Origin: Lachnospiraceae bacterium
GTDB taxonomy: Bacteria; Bacillota; Clostridia; Lachnospirales; Lachnospiraceae
NCBI GenBank assembly: GCA_017556805.1
Contig: JAFYMC010000031.1
Coordinates: 1 to 49,806 of the forward strand
Reading direction: 5' to 3'
DNA length: 49,806 nt
Shown here: in pieces, positions 15,536-22,880 of the stretch
Layout: each line of letters starts with the position of its first letter
Numbering within the stretch: the stretch's first letter is position 1
The notes under the pieces: model-generated
Database searches by the model: none
The model's input: only the letters and a program-made list of their open reading frames with translations
Told to the model about the DNA's origin: nothing
Program-made: the position numbers and the translations under genes

Positions 15536-16885
15536 ATGGAAGGGAAAGAAAAAAAGAAGCGGAATAAGAAGGTTTGGATACCGATTATCGTGCTTGTACT
15601 GCTTGCGGTGTTTTTTGTACCGGTGCCTTTGGGAGCGATGAAAGACGGCGGGACCCGGGTGTACTCCGCCCTGACCTATAAGGTGGTGAAATGGCGCCGT
15701 CTGGTGGGCATCGGACGCTATGAGAACACAAGTGTATATTTCTTCCCGAGCAATTTCAAATCCATGAGTACCTTATGGGAACTGGAAGGCGTGGACGAGA
15801 AGGCTTATACGGTGAATGAGGAAAGCTTTGAGGCGACGGTGCTTGAGGTAGGGGAGGACGGTGTTACTGTGGAGCCTCTGGAAGGAGAATGGGAGCGGAA
15901 GAGCAGCGATAAAATTGTGTTTTCGACACAGCTTTTGGATGATATCGATGCGGAACCGGGAGATATCGTGGAAATTATCTATAACGGGACGGTACGGGAG
16001 TCTTATCCGGCACAGATTGTAGCGAAGCGTTGGAAATTCTCCGAGCGGTATCGGGAGCTTCCTTATGCGGGAGAATGGCTGGATAAGACCACGGCGGAAA
16101 AACGGGAAGACGGTACATTTGAATTTATCCGGATTACAAAGATATATGCCGATTGTTTCTTTGCTAAATTTTTTGGGGACGGGGACACGGTAAAGATAAA
16201 CGGGACTCTTTCCGAGGACTGGTGCGCGGGAGACCGGGTGACATGCGCCTATGAAAACTATTATTATGATGCGGAAAGCGACCTTTGGGAAGCGGATATG
16301 TTGACCATCGAGCCTTATGTGTGGGCTCCTCATGACGTGGAATGTGCAAAGCCGGTCATTTACCTCTACCCGGAAGAAGAGACTGAGGTAGCTGTGATCC
16401 TTACCCTTAACGGAGAACTTACCTGCACCTATCCGGCATACAAGGATGGCTGGCAGGTAACGGCTCTGCCGGACGGAACTTTGACGGATGCCAAGGGGCA
16501 AACCTACAATTACCTTTATTGGGAAGGCGAAGCAGAGATGGCCTATGACTTCTCGGAAGGTTTTTGCGTAAAGGGAGAGGATACTGCCGCCTTTTTGGAA
16601 GAGGCATTGGAAGATCTGGGACTTACCCGTCGGGAAGCCAATGAGTTTATCGTATACTGGTTGCCGATGATGGAGCAGAATCCGTACAATCTCATTTCTT
16701 TCCAAACAGAGAATTACACGGATGCAGTGGAGCTTACCGTAAGTCCTACGCCGGATACCGTGCTCCGCGTATTTATGGCATGGAAGGGTACGGAAGAGTT
16801 TATGGAGCTTCCGGAACAGGTGCTTACCCCACCGGAGCGTATCGGTTTTACTGTAGTGGAATGGGGCGGAACGGAGGTAAAGTAG
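15536..16885 (+). CDS. Membrane-anchored extracytoplasmic protein of cassette 2
   Basis: 449 residues. A lysine-rich start is followed by a membrane helix (about 13-31, WIPIIVLVLLAVFFVPVPL) and a large outer part. The outer part begins MKDGGTRVYSALTYKVVKW and has an OB-like stretch (EATVLEVGEDGVTVEPLEGE, PGDIVEIIYNG), a pattern also seen in DUF3221/YobA-like proteins. The C-terminal half begins AKPVIYLYPEEETEVAVILTLNGEL; related sequences with the same AKPVIYLYPE signature are widespread in Clostridia, with no known function to my knowledge. It follows the anti-sigma gene by 22 bases and precedes the next gene without a gap, so it probably belongs to the sigma operon and may be a target or sensor of the response. 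Confidence 0.7.
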   Translation: MEGKEKKKRNKKVWIPIIVLVLLAVFFVPVPLGAMKDGGTRVYSALTYKVVKWRRLVGIGRYENTSVYFFPSNFKSMSTLWELEGVDEKAYTVNEESFEATVLEVGEDGVTVEPLEGEWERKSSDKIVFSTQLLDDIDAEPGDIVEIIYNGTVRESYPAQIVAKRWKFSERYRELPYAGEWLDKTTAEKREDGTFEFIRITKIYADCFFAKFFGDGDTVKINGTLSEDWCAGDRVTCAYENYYYDAESDLWEADMLTIEPYVWAPHDVECAKPVIYLYPEEETEVAVILTLNGELTCTYPAYKDGWQVTALPDGTLTDAKGQTYNYLYWEGEAEMAYDFSEGFCVKGEDTAAFLEEALEDLGLTRREANEFIVYWLPMMEQNPYNLISFQTENYTDAVELTVSPTPDTVLRVFMAWKGTEEFMELPEQVLTPPERIGFTVVEWGGTEVK

Positions 16886-17641
16886 ATGAAGAAAAAATGG
16901 GTGCTCCCTGTAAGTATCATCGGAGGCGTTTTGTTACTTTGTCTGGTGGTAACCGGTGCGTTTTTGTTGCGGCACTGCTCGGGGATTTATGTGAGGACAA
17001 GTGGCGGAAGACATATGGTGGTGTTCGATGATGGCGGACCGGTAATCATGTCAACGACGGATAAGCCGGACCGATTTGACGGAATTGAAACGGGAGACCG
17101 AATCATTGCGGTTTGTGGCTTTGTGCATGATACATATCCTGCACAAAGCGATGCGAAATTTGTACTCAGGCTCTGGAAGGGAGATTTGGAAGATATTCCG
17201 CAGAAGGACAGAGATGCTTTATGGGAACTTGGACGTTTGTTTGAAAATAATAATTCTGCCAAAGAAGAGGAAGCAGACGTTTTGGATTGGGGTCTGAATC
17301 TTTCTGTGAAGGATGTGACGCCTACCGGGTTGACTCTTGTGATAAAGAAAAACGGTGGAAATCCTACCGGACGAATTGAATGGGGTGAAGCCTATCAGTT
17401 GGCTGTTTTAGAGAACGGGACATGGAAGGATGTGCCGACGATAATCGATAACGCTGTTTGGGACGCCATAGCATATGGTTTTTTCGAAAATAGTGATGTG
17501 GAACTTTCTGTTTCATGGGAATGGTTGTACGGACAGCTCCCGGCAGGAACCTACCGGCTGACCAAGGAGTTTATGGATTTTCGCGAGACAGCGGACTTTG
17601 ATACAGCGAAATACTGGGTGGAGTTTAAAATTTCGGAGTAG
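16886..17641 (+). CDS. Membrane-anchored protein with OB-like and Ig-like domains
   Basis: 251 residues; ATG follows the previous stop codon directly (TAGATG). A membrane helix is at about 5-28. Residues about 33-110 resemble the OB-like domain of YobA/DUF3221 proteins (GDRIIAVCGFVHDTYPAQ). Residues about 132-251 form an Ig-like domain (DWGLNLSVKDVTPTGLTLV, WEWLYGQLPAGTYRLTKEFMDFR), probably the Big_14 type. This domain is closely similar, also in DNA, to the outer domain of the cassette 3 anti-sigma-like protein, so a recent duplication links the two operons. Its role is unknown, probably at the envelope. The stop codon lies inside the terminator stem. Confidence 0.7.
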   Translation: MKKKWVLPVSIIGGVLLLCLVVTGAFLLRHCSGIYVRTSGGRHMVVFDDGGPVIMSTTDKPDRFDGIETGDRIIAVCGFVHDTYPAQSDAKFVLRLWKGDLEDIPQKDRDALWELGRLFENNNSAKEEEADVLDWGLNLSVKDVTPTGLTLVIKKNGGNPTGRIEWGEAYQLAVLENGTWKDVPTIIDNAVWDAIAYGFFENSDVELSVSWEWLYGQLPAGTYRLTKEFMDFRETADFDTAKYWVEFKISE

Positions 17642-17664
17642 TGTGACCCACTACTCCGTTTTGT
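17634..17664 (+). terminator. Terminator of sigma cassette 2
   Basis: CGGAGTAGTG (17634-17643) and CACTACTCCG (17649-17658) form a perfect 10-bp stem with loop TGACC, followed by TTTTGTTG. The left arm contains the stop codon of the preceding gene. Confidence 0.9.
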
Positions 17665-17710
17665 TGTCTGTTAGGATGTAAGGCCTTATTACATACGGAA
17701 GGAGAAGGTT

Positions 17711-18271
17711 ATGGACGATCGGCAGATTATTGCATTATTCAATGAGCGCTCGGAGGCTGCCCTGTCGGAGACTGCGAAAAAATACGGAAGGTATTGCCGC
17801 ACCATCGCATATAACGTCCTGAACAATGAGGAGGATAGCGAGGAGTGCGTAAACGATACCTGGCTGCGGGCATGGGAGTCCATACCGCCCCAGTGCCCGG
17901 AGAGGTTGTCGGCGTTTCTGGGAACGATTACACGAAATCTTGCACTGAATCGTTATAAACATAATACCAGAGAAAAGCGGGGCGGAGGACAAACACCGTT
18001 GGTATTGGAGGAGCTTGCGGAATGCGTTCCCGGAACGGACCGTACGGAAGAAACTGTGGAGGAAGCTCTTTTGGTAGATGTGTTGAATTGGTTCCTGGAA
18101 GAACAACCTGCGGAAAAGAGAAAGATTTTTATGCGCCGGTACTGGTATATGAGTTCCGTAAAGGAAATTGCTGTGGATTTCGGACTGAGTGAGAGTAACG
18201 TGAAAATGACACTGCTCCGTATGCGGAGTAAACTGAAGCAGACATTGGAGAAAGAAGGTATCATACTATGA
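17711..18271 (+). CDS. ECF RNA polymerase sigma factor (cassette 3)
   Basis: 186 residues with region 2 (RTIAYNVLNNEEDSEECVNDTWLRAWESIPP) and region 4 (KIFMRRYWYMSSVKEIAVDFGLSESNVKMTLLRMRSKLKQTL). It is clearly a paralogue of the cassette 1 sigma factor (same length, IAYN[IV]L, EEC.NDT.L..W, RRYWY), while cassette 2 is more distant. TGTAAG upstream (17677-17682) is shared with cassette 1. GGAAGGAG precedes ATG. The stop codon overlaps the next start codon by 4 bases. Confidence 0.92.
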   Translation: MDDRQIIALFNERSEAALSETAKKYGRYCRTIAYNVLNNEEDSEECVNDTWLRAWESIPPQCPERLSAFLGTITRNLALNRYKHNTREKRGGGQTPLVLEELAECVPGTDRTEETVEEALLVDVLNWFLEEQPAEKRKIFMRRYWYMSSVKEIAVDFGLSESNVKMTLLRMRSKLKQTLEKEGIIL

Positions 18272-18942
18272 AAAATGAAAAGATATTATATGCTTTGGGA
18301 AAGGTGAAAGAAGAGTTTATCGAGGAGGCGGCACCGGGGGAGGAAAAGAAAACAGGAAAATCCTCCTACGGATGGGTGAAATGGGCGGCTCTGGTGGCCT
18401 GTGCAGTGCTTGTTATCGGTATCGGAGCACCGCGGGTGTTCCGGGCAATCAATGACGATAAGCGTTCTTTCTGGCCGGAGGAACAAGAGGATACGCTGAC
18501 GAATGATATGGTAACCGCACTGACCACAGTGGAGACGGACTTTACGATGAATAGGGATACTTCTTTGCCGGCCGATGAAGGCTTCCCGGATTGGGGGCTG
18601 ACTTTATCGGTGAAGGATGTAACGCCTACCGGGTTGACACTTGTATGCACAAAAAACGGTGGTAATCCCACCGGAGAGTTAACGTGTGGTACGGATTATC
18701 ATCTGATTGTATTGGAGGATGGTGTCTGGAAGGATGTGCCCACGGTCATTGAAGAGTACGCTTGGAATTCTTTGGCATATCATTTTCCTGAGGGACAGGA
18801 TACGGAGTTTGACTACACCTGGGAATGGCTGTACGGAAAGCTTCCGGCAGGCATGTATCGTCTTACCAAAGGCTTTATGGATTTCAGAGGAGCCGGGGAT
18901 TATGATACGGCGGTGTACTGGGTGGAGTTTGAGATTAAGTAG
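18268..18942 (+). CDS. Anti-sigma-like membrane protein with Ig-like outer domain
   Basis: 224 residues. Residues 1-36 are cytoplasmic (MKNEKILYALGKVKEEFIEEA plus a lysine-rich linker). About 37-54 is a membrane helix. A short linker leads to an Ig-like domain from about residue 106 (DWGLTLSVKDVTPTGLTLV ... TWEWLYGKLPAGMYRLTKGFMDFR), probably Big_14. The N-terminus has the same plan as that of the serpin protein, which points to a shared sigma-binding module with exchangeable outer domains. The ATGA overlap with the sigma gene supports pairing. Sigma binding is inferred. Confidence 0.78.
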   Translation: MKNEKILYALGKVKEEFIEEAAPGEEKKTGKSSYGWVKWAALVACAVLVIGIGAPRVFRAINDDKRSFWPEEQEDTLTNDMVTALTTVETDFTMNRDTSLPADEGFPDWGLTLSVKDVTPTGLTLVCTKNGGNPTGELTCGTDYHLIVLEDGVWKDVPTVIEEYAWNSLAYHFPEGQDTEFDYTWEWLYGKLPAGMYRLTKGFMDFRGAGDYDTAVYWVEFEIK

Positions 18943-18970
18943 AAATATTGCTGATATGGAATAGTAAAAG

Positions 18971-19004
18971 ATATCGCTCGTTTTTAGGAACGGGCGATAT
19001 TTTT
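18971..19004 (+). terminator. Terminator of sigma cassette 3
   Basis: ATATCGCTCGTT (18971-18982) pairs with AACGGGCGATAT (18989-19000), with one T-G wobble, then TTTT. Confidence 0.85.
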
Positions 19005-19064
19005 GGTTCCGAAGGACAATGATTTCCTCTGAAGGGTTGTTTTGTGTGGTGCAGTTGGCAATGC

Positions 19065-19114
19065 TTGACAAAATTGTCTATCGGTGATAGAATGAAAGTG
19101 ACTATTAAAGATAG
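19065..19114 (+). promoter_or_regulatory. Promoter with two BlaI-type operators
   Basis: TTGACA (19065-19070), 17 bp, TAGAAT (19088-19093). Two palindromes share the form CTAT-N5-ATAG: 19078-19090, within the promoter, and 19102-19114, just downstream. Their centres are 24 bp apart, about two helical turns. This arrangement suits two dimers of the BlaI-like repressor encoded next. Confidence 0.82.
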
Positions 19115-19164
19115 ACAGTTTTTCTTTATACGAAAAAATTGGTATACATAAGGAGGCAGTTACA

Positions 19165-19527
19165 ATGTCAGAAATCAAACTGGGTATGGTAGAAGCCCGT
19201 TTTGCGGATATTGTGTGGCAGCATGCACCGCTGTCCACGAAGGAGCTGGTGGCGCGTTGTGAGGAGGAATTGAACTGGAAGAGGACCACAACCTATACGG
19301 TACTTAAGAAGCTTTGCGAGCGCGGCATTTTTGAAATGGAGAACAGCCGGGTGACGGTGCTCATCGGAAAGGATGAGTTTTACGCCATCCAGAGCGAGAA
19401 GTTTGTGGAGGAGACTTTTTCCGGTTCCCTTCCGGCGTTTATTGCAGCCTTCGGTTCCCGGAAGAAACCGTCCGCCAAGGAGCTGGAGGAGATTCGCAGA
19501 CTTCTTGATTCCTTTGGGGAGGGTTGA
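19165..19527 (+). CDS. BlaI/MecI/CopY-family repressor
   Basis: 120 residues with the family winged-helix: LGMVEARFADIVWQHAPLSTKELV, then NWKRTTTYTVLKKLCERG, the recognition helix region equivalent to W-x-x-x-T-V-x-T-L-L-x-R-L in BlaI. It should bind the two palindromes in its promoter and shut off the operon until cleaved or released by the sensor encoded next. A good AAGGAGG site precedes ATG. There is no beta-lactamase in the window, so the inducing signal need not be a beta-lactam. Confidence 0.9.
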   Translation: MSEIKLGMVEARFADIVWQHAPLSTKELVARCEEELNWKRTTTYTVLKKLCERGIFEMENSRVTVLIGKDEFYAIQSEKFVEETFSGSLPAFIAAFGSRKKPSAKELEEIRRLLDSFGEG

Positions 19528-19529
19528 GT

Positions 19530-20978
19530 ATGGAGAAGGTGTTTGTGGAAGTGTTAAATATGGGACTGACGGCTACCTGGGTGGTGTTGGCGGTATTGGC
19601 AGTGCGGGCGCTGTGTCATAAGGCACCGAAATCTTTGATAGTAGGTCTGTGGGCGCTGGTAGGATTGCGCCTGGTGTGTCCGTTTCTGGCAGAAAGCATT
19701 CTGAGCCTGATACCCAGTGCAGAGATTGTATCACCGGAGATTTTGTTGGCAGAGCGGCCGTCCATACATACCGGGGTGACGATGTTAAATTCTACGGTAA
19801 ATCCATATCTTTCGGAGCATTTGGCGCCGGGATACAGTGTTTCCGGTGCACCGACTCCGGGGGCAAGTGCGAACCCGATGCAGATTATCGCTTTCGTGGC
19901 GTCGATTGTCTGGATTGCCGGAATGGTAATTATGTTTGCCTACAGTATTACCTCATATTTGTGGCTTCGCCATAAGGTGAAGGTGTCTCTTTGCTATCGG
20001 GATAATATTTATTTTTGCGACGGTATCGCAACGCCTTTTGTATTCGGTGTCATAAAGCCGCGGATTTATCTTCCTTCCGGGATGTCTGAGGCACAGATGG
20101 ATAGTGTGATTGCTCATGAGACGGCGCACCTGAAACGAAAAGACCATTGGTGGAAGACGATTGCATTTTTTCTGTTGTCGGTCTATTGGTTTCACCCGCT
20201 TTTGTGGATTTCCTACCTGCTGTTTTCCAGAGATATGGAGCGTGCCTGTGATGAACGGGTAGTGAGGGAGATGGAGACGGAGGCGCGGAAGAACTATGCG
20301 GAAGCATTGGTAGCGTGCAGTTTGCAAAAACGAATGATGCTTGCCTGTCCGTTGGCGTTCGGAGAAGTTGGCGTAAAGAACCGTGTGAAATCGGTGTTAA
20401 ACTATAAGAAGCCTGCTTTCTGGATTGTGGCGGTGACCGTGGTGGCCGGGATTGCAGTGGCAATATGTTTCCTGACCAATCCGATTTCAGAGTCGAAAGA
20501 GTCGGATCGGCTTACTGATATGTTTGGCATTACGATTGTCGGTAATGATGGAACAACATCTATGATCGGCGGTGCGGATGGGCCGACGGCGATACTGGTA
20601 GGTTCCGAAACGGAAGCTTCCATTCGCTACTTGCGAAAGCAGTATCCGCAATATTTTGATTTGGACACTTCGGAGGGGCTGGAAGTGTATGTGTGGCAGT
20701 TGGCAGGCAATTCTTATTCCTGCGGCCTGTTAAGCGGAAAAGAATCGCGAGCGATTGCAGAAAAGACGGAAGGAATCCGGACGGATTTATGGAGGTTGCA
20801 ATCGGTAACTGTAACGGAAATGAAGCTGATTTTGGCTGATTATGGTATCTCGAAGGAAGAAGTGAAAATAATACCGCATCATATGCCGCATTCCAGTTAT
20901 CTGAATGTAGAGGCGGCGGAGAATCCGGAAGGGTATCAGAAGAAGCTGGAAGCTTTGTTCTGGGGAGAGGAGGATTGA
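19530..20978 (+). CDS. BlaR1/MecR1-like M56 metallopeptidase sensor
   Basis: 482 residues from ATG 19530 (site GGGGAGG); a TTG at 19524 is too close to the site. Membrane helices flank a zinc protease domain: HETAH at 196-200, with a distal acidic ligand in RACDE (238-242). A further helix lies near 297-316. Instead of the penicillin-binding sensor of BlaR1, the outer part is about 165 residues and includes SMIGGADGPT (344-353), a stretch also known from the beta subunit of sodium-pumping decarboxylases. On signal it should cleave the BlaI-like repressor or another target. It follows the repressor stop by two bases. Confidence 0.87.
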   Translation: MEKVFVEVLNMGLTATWVVLAVLAVRALCHKAPKSLIVGLWALVGLRLVCPFLAESILSLIPSAEIVSPEILLAERPSIHTGVTMLNSTVNPYLSEHLAPGYSVSGAPTPGASANPMQIIAFVASIVWIAGMVIMFAYSITSYLWLRHKVKVSLCYRDNIYFCDGIATPFVFGVIKPRIYLPSGMSEAQMDSVIAHETAHLKRKDHWWKTIAFFLLSVYWFHPLLWISYLLFSRDMERACDERVVREMETEARKNYAEALVACSLQKRMMLACPLAFGEVGVKNRVKSVLNYKKPAFWIVAVTVVAGIAVAICFLTNPISESKESDRLTDMFGITIVGNDGTTSMIGGADGPTAILVGSETEASIRYLRKQYPQYFDLDTSEGLEVYVWQLAGNSYSCGLLSGKESRAIAEKTEGIRTDLWRLQSVTVTEMKLILADYGISKEEVKIIPHHMPHSSYLNVEAAENPEGYQKKLEALFWGEED

Positions 20979-20979
20979 A

Positions 20980-21954
20980 ATGTTGAACGATGAGAAGCAA
21001 AAGAAGTTCCGGCTATACTGGTTGTTTACTTTACTTGGGACCTTAGCAATCTCCGCATATCCGATTTATATGGGAGTTAAGGTGCTCCGGAGTATGGCAA
21101 TGTATGGGTTTGTACCACAGAAGAATTATCCGAAGTACATCATTCCGTACACTCCGGTGGCTATTGCGGTTATCGTAGCGGTATGCCTGATGCCGGTGCT
21201 TATGAAAAAGCTGAAAAAGTATTCGCTTCTTACGGCATCGGGAGTTGCTTTGGTTGTGTTCTTTGTGACGGAGTTTTTGTTTGAGCAAAAGGTGATTGTC
21301 AACGGAACCTTGTCGGCAAAGCTGGAGCGTTGGCAGATGTTTATGTGCTATGTTTCGCCGGAAACGTATCAGACCAGAAATTGGCGTGCGGTGGATATTT
21401 TAATCGGGGAATACAGTCCCACCTTTAAGATTCATTTTTATATGATTTCCATGGGATTGATTTTAACGATTTTGAGTTGTCTGTACGGGTTCGGACAGAT
21501 GGTTTTGACCGGAACTAAGAAGAAGCAAAAGGCGTTGATAGTACAGTCAGCGGGCTCGGCGCTGTTCTTGGGACTTTGTATTTTTGCCTGCTTTACTGCC
21601 TTTTTCAGAAACGGAGAACTGTTGGTTTCGACTCTGTCGGCGGTTTTGATGGGTGTATTCTTTTCTCTGTTGGGCGTAACCGTAGGTACCTATGTGGGTT
21701 CTTTCCTTTTGGGAAAGAAGAAAGGAATTTCGGTAGGAATTCCGGCGGCGGTAGGCGCAGTAACGACTCTGGCTATGTACATCGGAGAAATGTGTCTGCT
21801 CAGCGGAAATCTGTATCTGCTCGGCAGGGGCTTCTGGTTTGAAAGTATTCCGGGGATTGTACTGGCGCCGGTGGATGTGTTGATTATTTTGTCGGCGGGT
21901 ATCGTGACCGGAGGAATTTGTCTGTTATTAAATAAAAAAAGGAACATTGCTTAA
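20980..21954 (+). CDS. Polytopic membrane protein of the BlaI/M56 operon
   Basis: 324 residues with about eight hydrophobic segments (for example WLFTLLGTLAISAYPIYMGV, VAIAVIVAVCLMPVLM, ILSAGIVTGGICLLL) and a short hydrophilic loop near residues 105-145. I do not recognise the family. It starts one base after the stop of the M56 gene, with GAGAGGAGG as ribosome site, so it is in the same operon and is probably a target or accessory of the response. A basic tail, LNKKRNIA, ends the protein. Confidence 0.7.
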   Translation: MLNDEKQKKFRLYWLFTLLGTLAISAYPIYMGVKVLRSMAMYGFVPQKNYPKYIIPYTPVAIAVIVAVCLMPVLMKKLKKYSLLTASGVALVVFFVTEFLFEQKVIVNGTLSAKLERWQMFMCYVSPETYQTRNWRAVDILIGEYSPTFKIHFYMISMGLILTILSCLYGFGQMVLTGTKKKQKALIVQSAGSALFLGLCIFACFTAFFRNGELLVSTLSAVLMGVFFSLLGVTVGTYVGSFLLGKKKGISVGIPAAVGAVTTLAMYIGEMCLLSGNLYLLGRGFWFESIPGIVLAPVDVLIILSAGIVTGGICLLLNKKRNIA

Positions 21955-21962
21955 ATTTTGAA

Positions 21963-21991
21963 TTGCTTAATATTTCGTCTTGCAGTATAAT
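21963..21991 (+). promoter_or_regulatory. Promoter of the SDR/aldo-keto reductase operon
   Basis: TTGCTT (21963-21968), 17 bp, TATAAT (21986-21991), with a leader of about 105 bases before the next gene. Confidence 0.65.
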
Positions 21992-22008
21992 GAGAATATG
22001 AAGATATG

Positions 22009-22061
22009 AAGAACTCTTCTTGTGGTTGTGTCCGGTGAGGACATCCGCAAAAAGAGTTCTT
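22009..22061 (+). other. Long hairpin in the leader of the SDR gene
   Basis: AAGAACTCTT (22009-22018) pairs perfectly with AAGAGTTCTT (22052-22061). Inner helices (TTGTGG/CCGCAA, GTGTCC/GGACAT with wobbles) close around a GGTGA loop. The tail TTGGTTGT is too mixed for a strong terminator. It lies between a promoter and a start codon, so it may be an attenuator or a weak terminator of the upstream operon. Confidence 0.6.
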
Positions 22062-22102
22062 TGGTTGTAAAAGAGATTCGAACTGCGAGATGGAGGTAGT
22101 TT

Positions 22103-22822
22103 ATGGCGCAAAATGTGATGATAACGGGAACCGGAAGAAGCTATGCGTTGGGGTATAACATGGTGCTTCGTTATTTGGAGTGCGGAGACAAGGTCATTGC
22201 CACGGTACGGAAGGAATCGGAGGCACTGTTAAAGTTAAAGGAAACTTACGGAGAACGTTTGTATATCGTAACCATGGATATCGGCAGTACGGAATCGGTA
22301 TGTGCGGCGGCAAAGGAAGTGGAACAGCGTTTTGATTGTATTGACTTGTTGATTAACAATGCGGTAACGGTATCTCCGGATTGCGACAAGGATTTCTTCG
22401 ATGCAAATCTGGATTATATTGCCCATACGGTGGATGTGACGGCGGTAGGACCGCTTCGTGTCATTAAGGCCTTTTATCCGCTCCTTGCAAAGAGTAAAGA
22501 GACGGCCCTTGTGATGAATATTTCTTCCGAAGCGGGCAGTATCGGCCGCTGTTATCGTACGAACCTGATTGATTACGGTATGGCGAAGGCAGCGTTAAAT
22601 ATGGGGACCATGAATCTCGTAAATGTGTTTAAGAATGACGATAACATTAACTTGTTCTGCGTGCATCCGGGATGGATTCGCACCGACGGACGCCCGGATA
22701 ATAAGGCACCGTTATCCGCTTATGATGCTGCGGAGATTTTGCGAAAGCTGTTCGAAGAAAAGAGGGAAGACCGCACGGGACCGCGTTTTATTACCAACGA
22801 AGGAAAAGAGTATCCGTTTTAA
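22103..22822 (+). CDS. Short-chain dehydrogenase/reductase
   Basis: 239 residues. The Rossmann start is VMITGTGRSYALGYNMV, a variant of T-G-x3-G-x-G. NNAV matches the N-N-A-G motif. The catalytic serine is in MNISSEAGS, with tyrosine and lysine in DYGMAKAALNM. It should oxidise or reduce an alcohol/carbonyl substrate with NAD(P); the substrate is unknown. HPGWIRTDGR is the usual post-catalytic loop. The ribosome site is GGAGG. The aldo/keto reductase gene follows after 58 bases without a terminator, so the pair may act on related substrates. Confidence 0.87.
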   Translation: MAQNVMITGTGRSYALGYNMVLRYLECGDKVIATVRKESEALLKLKETYGERLYIVTMDIGSTESVCAAAKEVEQRFDCIDLLINNAVTVSPDCDKDFFDANLDYIAHTVDVTAVGPLRVIKAFYPLLAKSKETALVMNISSEAGSIGRCYRTNLIDYGMAKAALNMGTMNLVNVFKNDDNINLFCVHPGWIRTDGRPDNKAPLSAYDAAEILRKLFEEKREDRTGPRFITNEGKEYPF

Positions 22823-22880
22823 TGAGACGGAGTTGGACAGACATGTTACAAACAGAGGAAAGAAAATAAGGAGAATTGCC

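Noticed and set aside
22623-22880. Extended N-terminus of the first aldo/keto reductase
   Set aside because: The extension runs in another frame through the SDR gene, while ATG 22881 has a clear AAGGAGA site and gives the family start.
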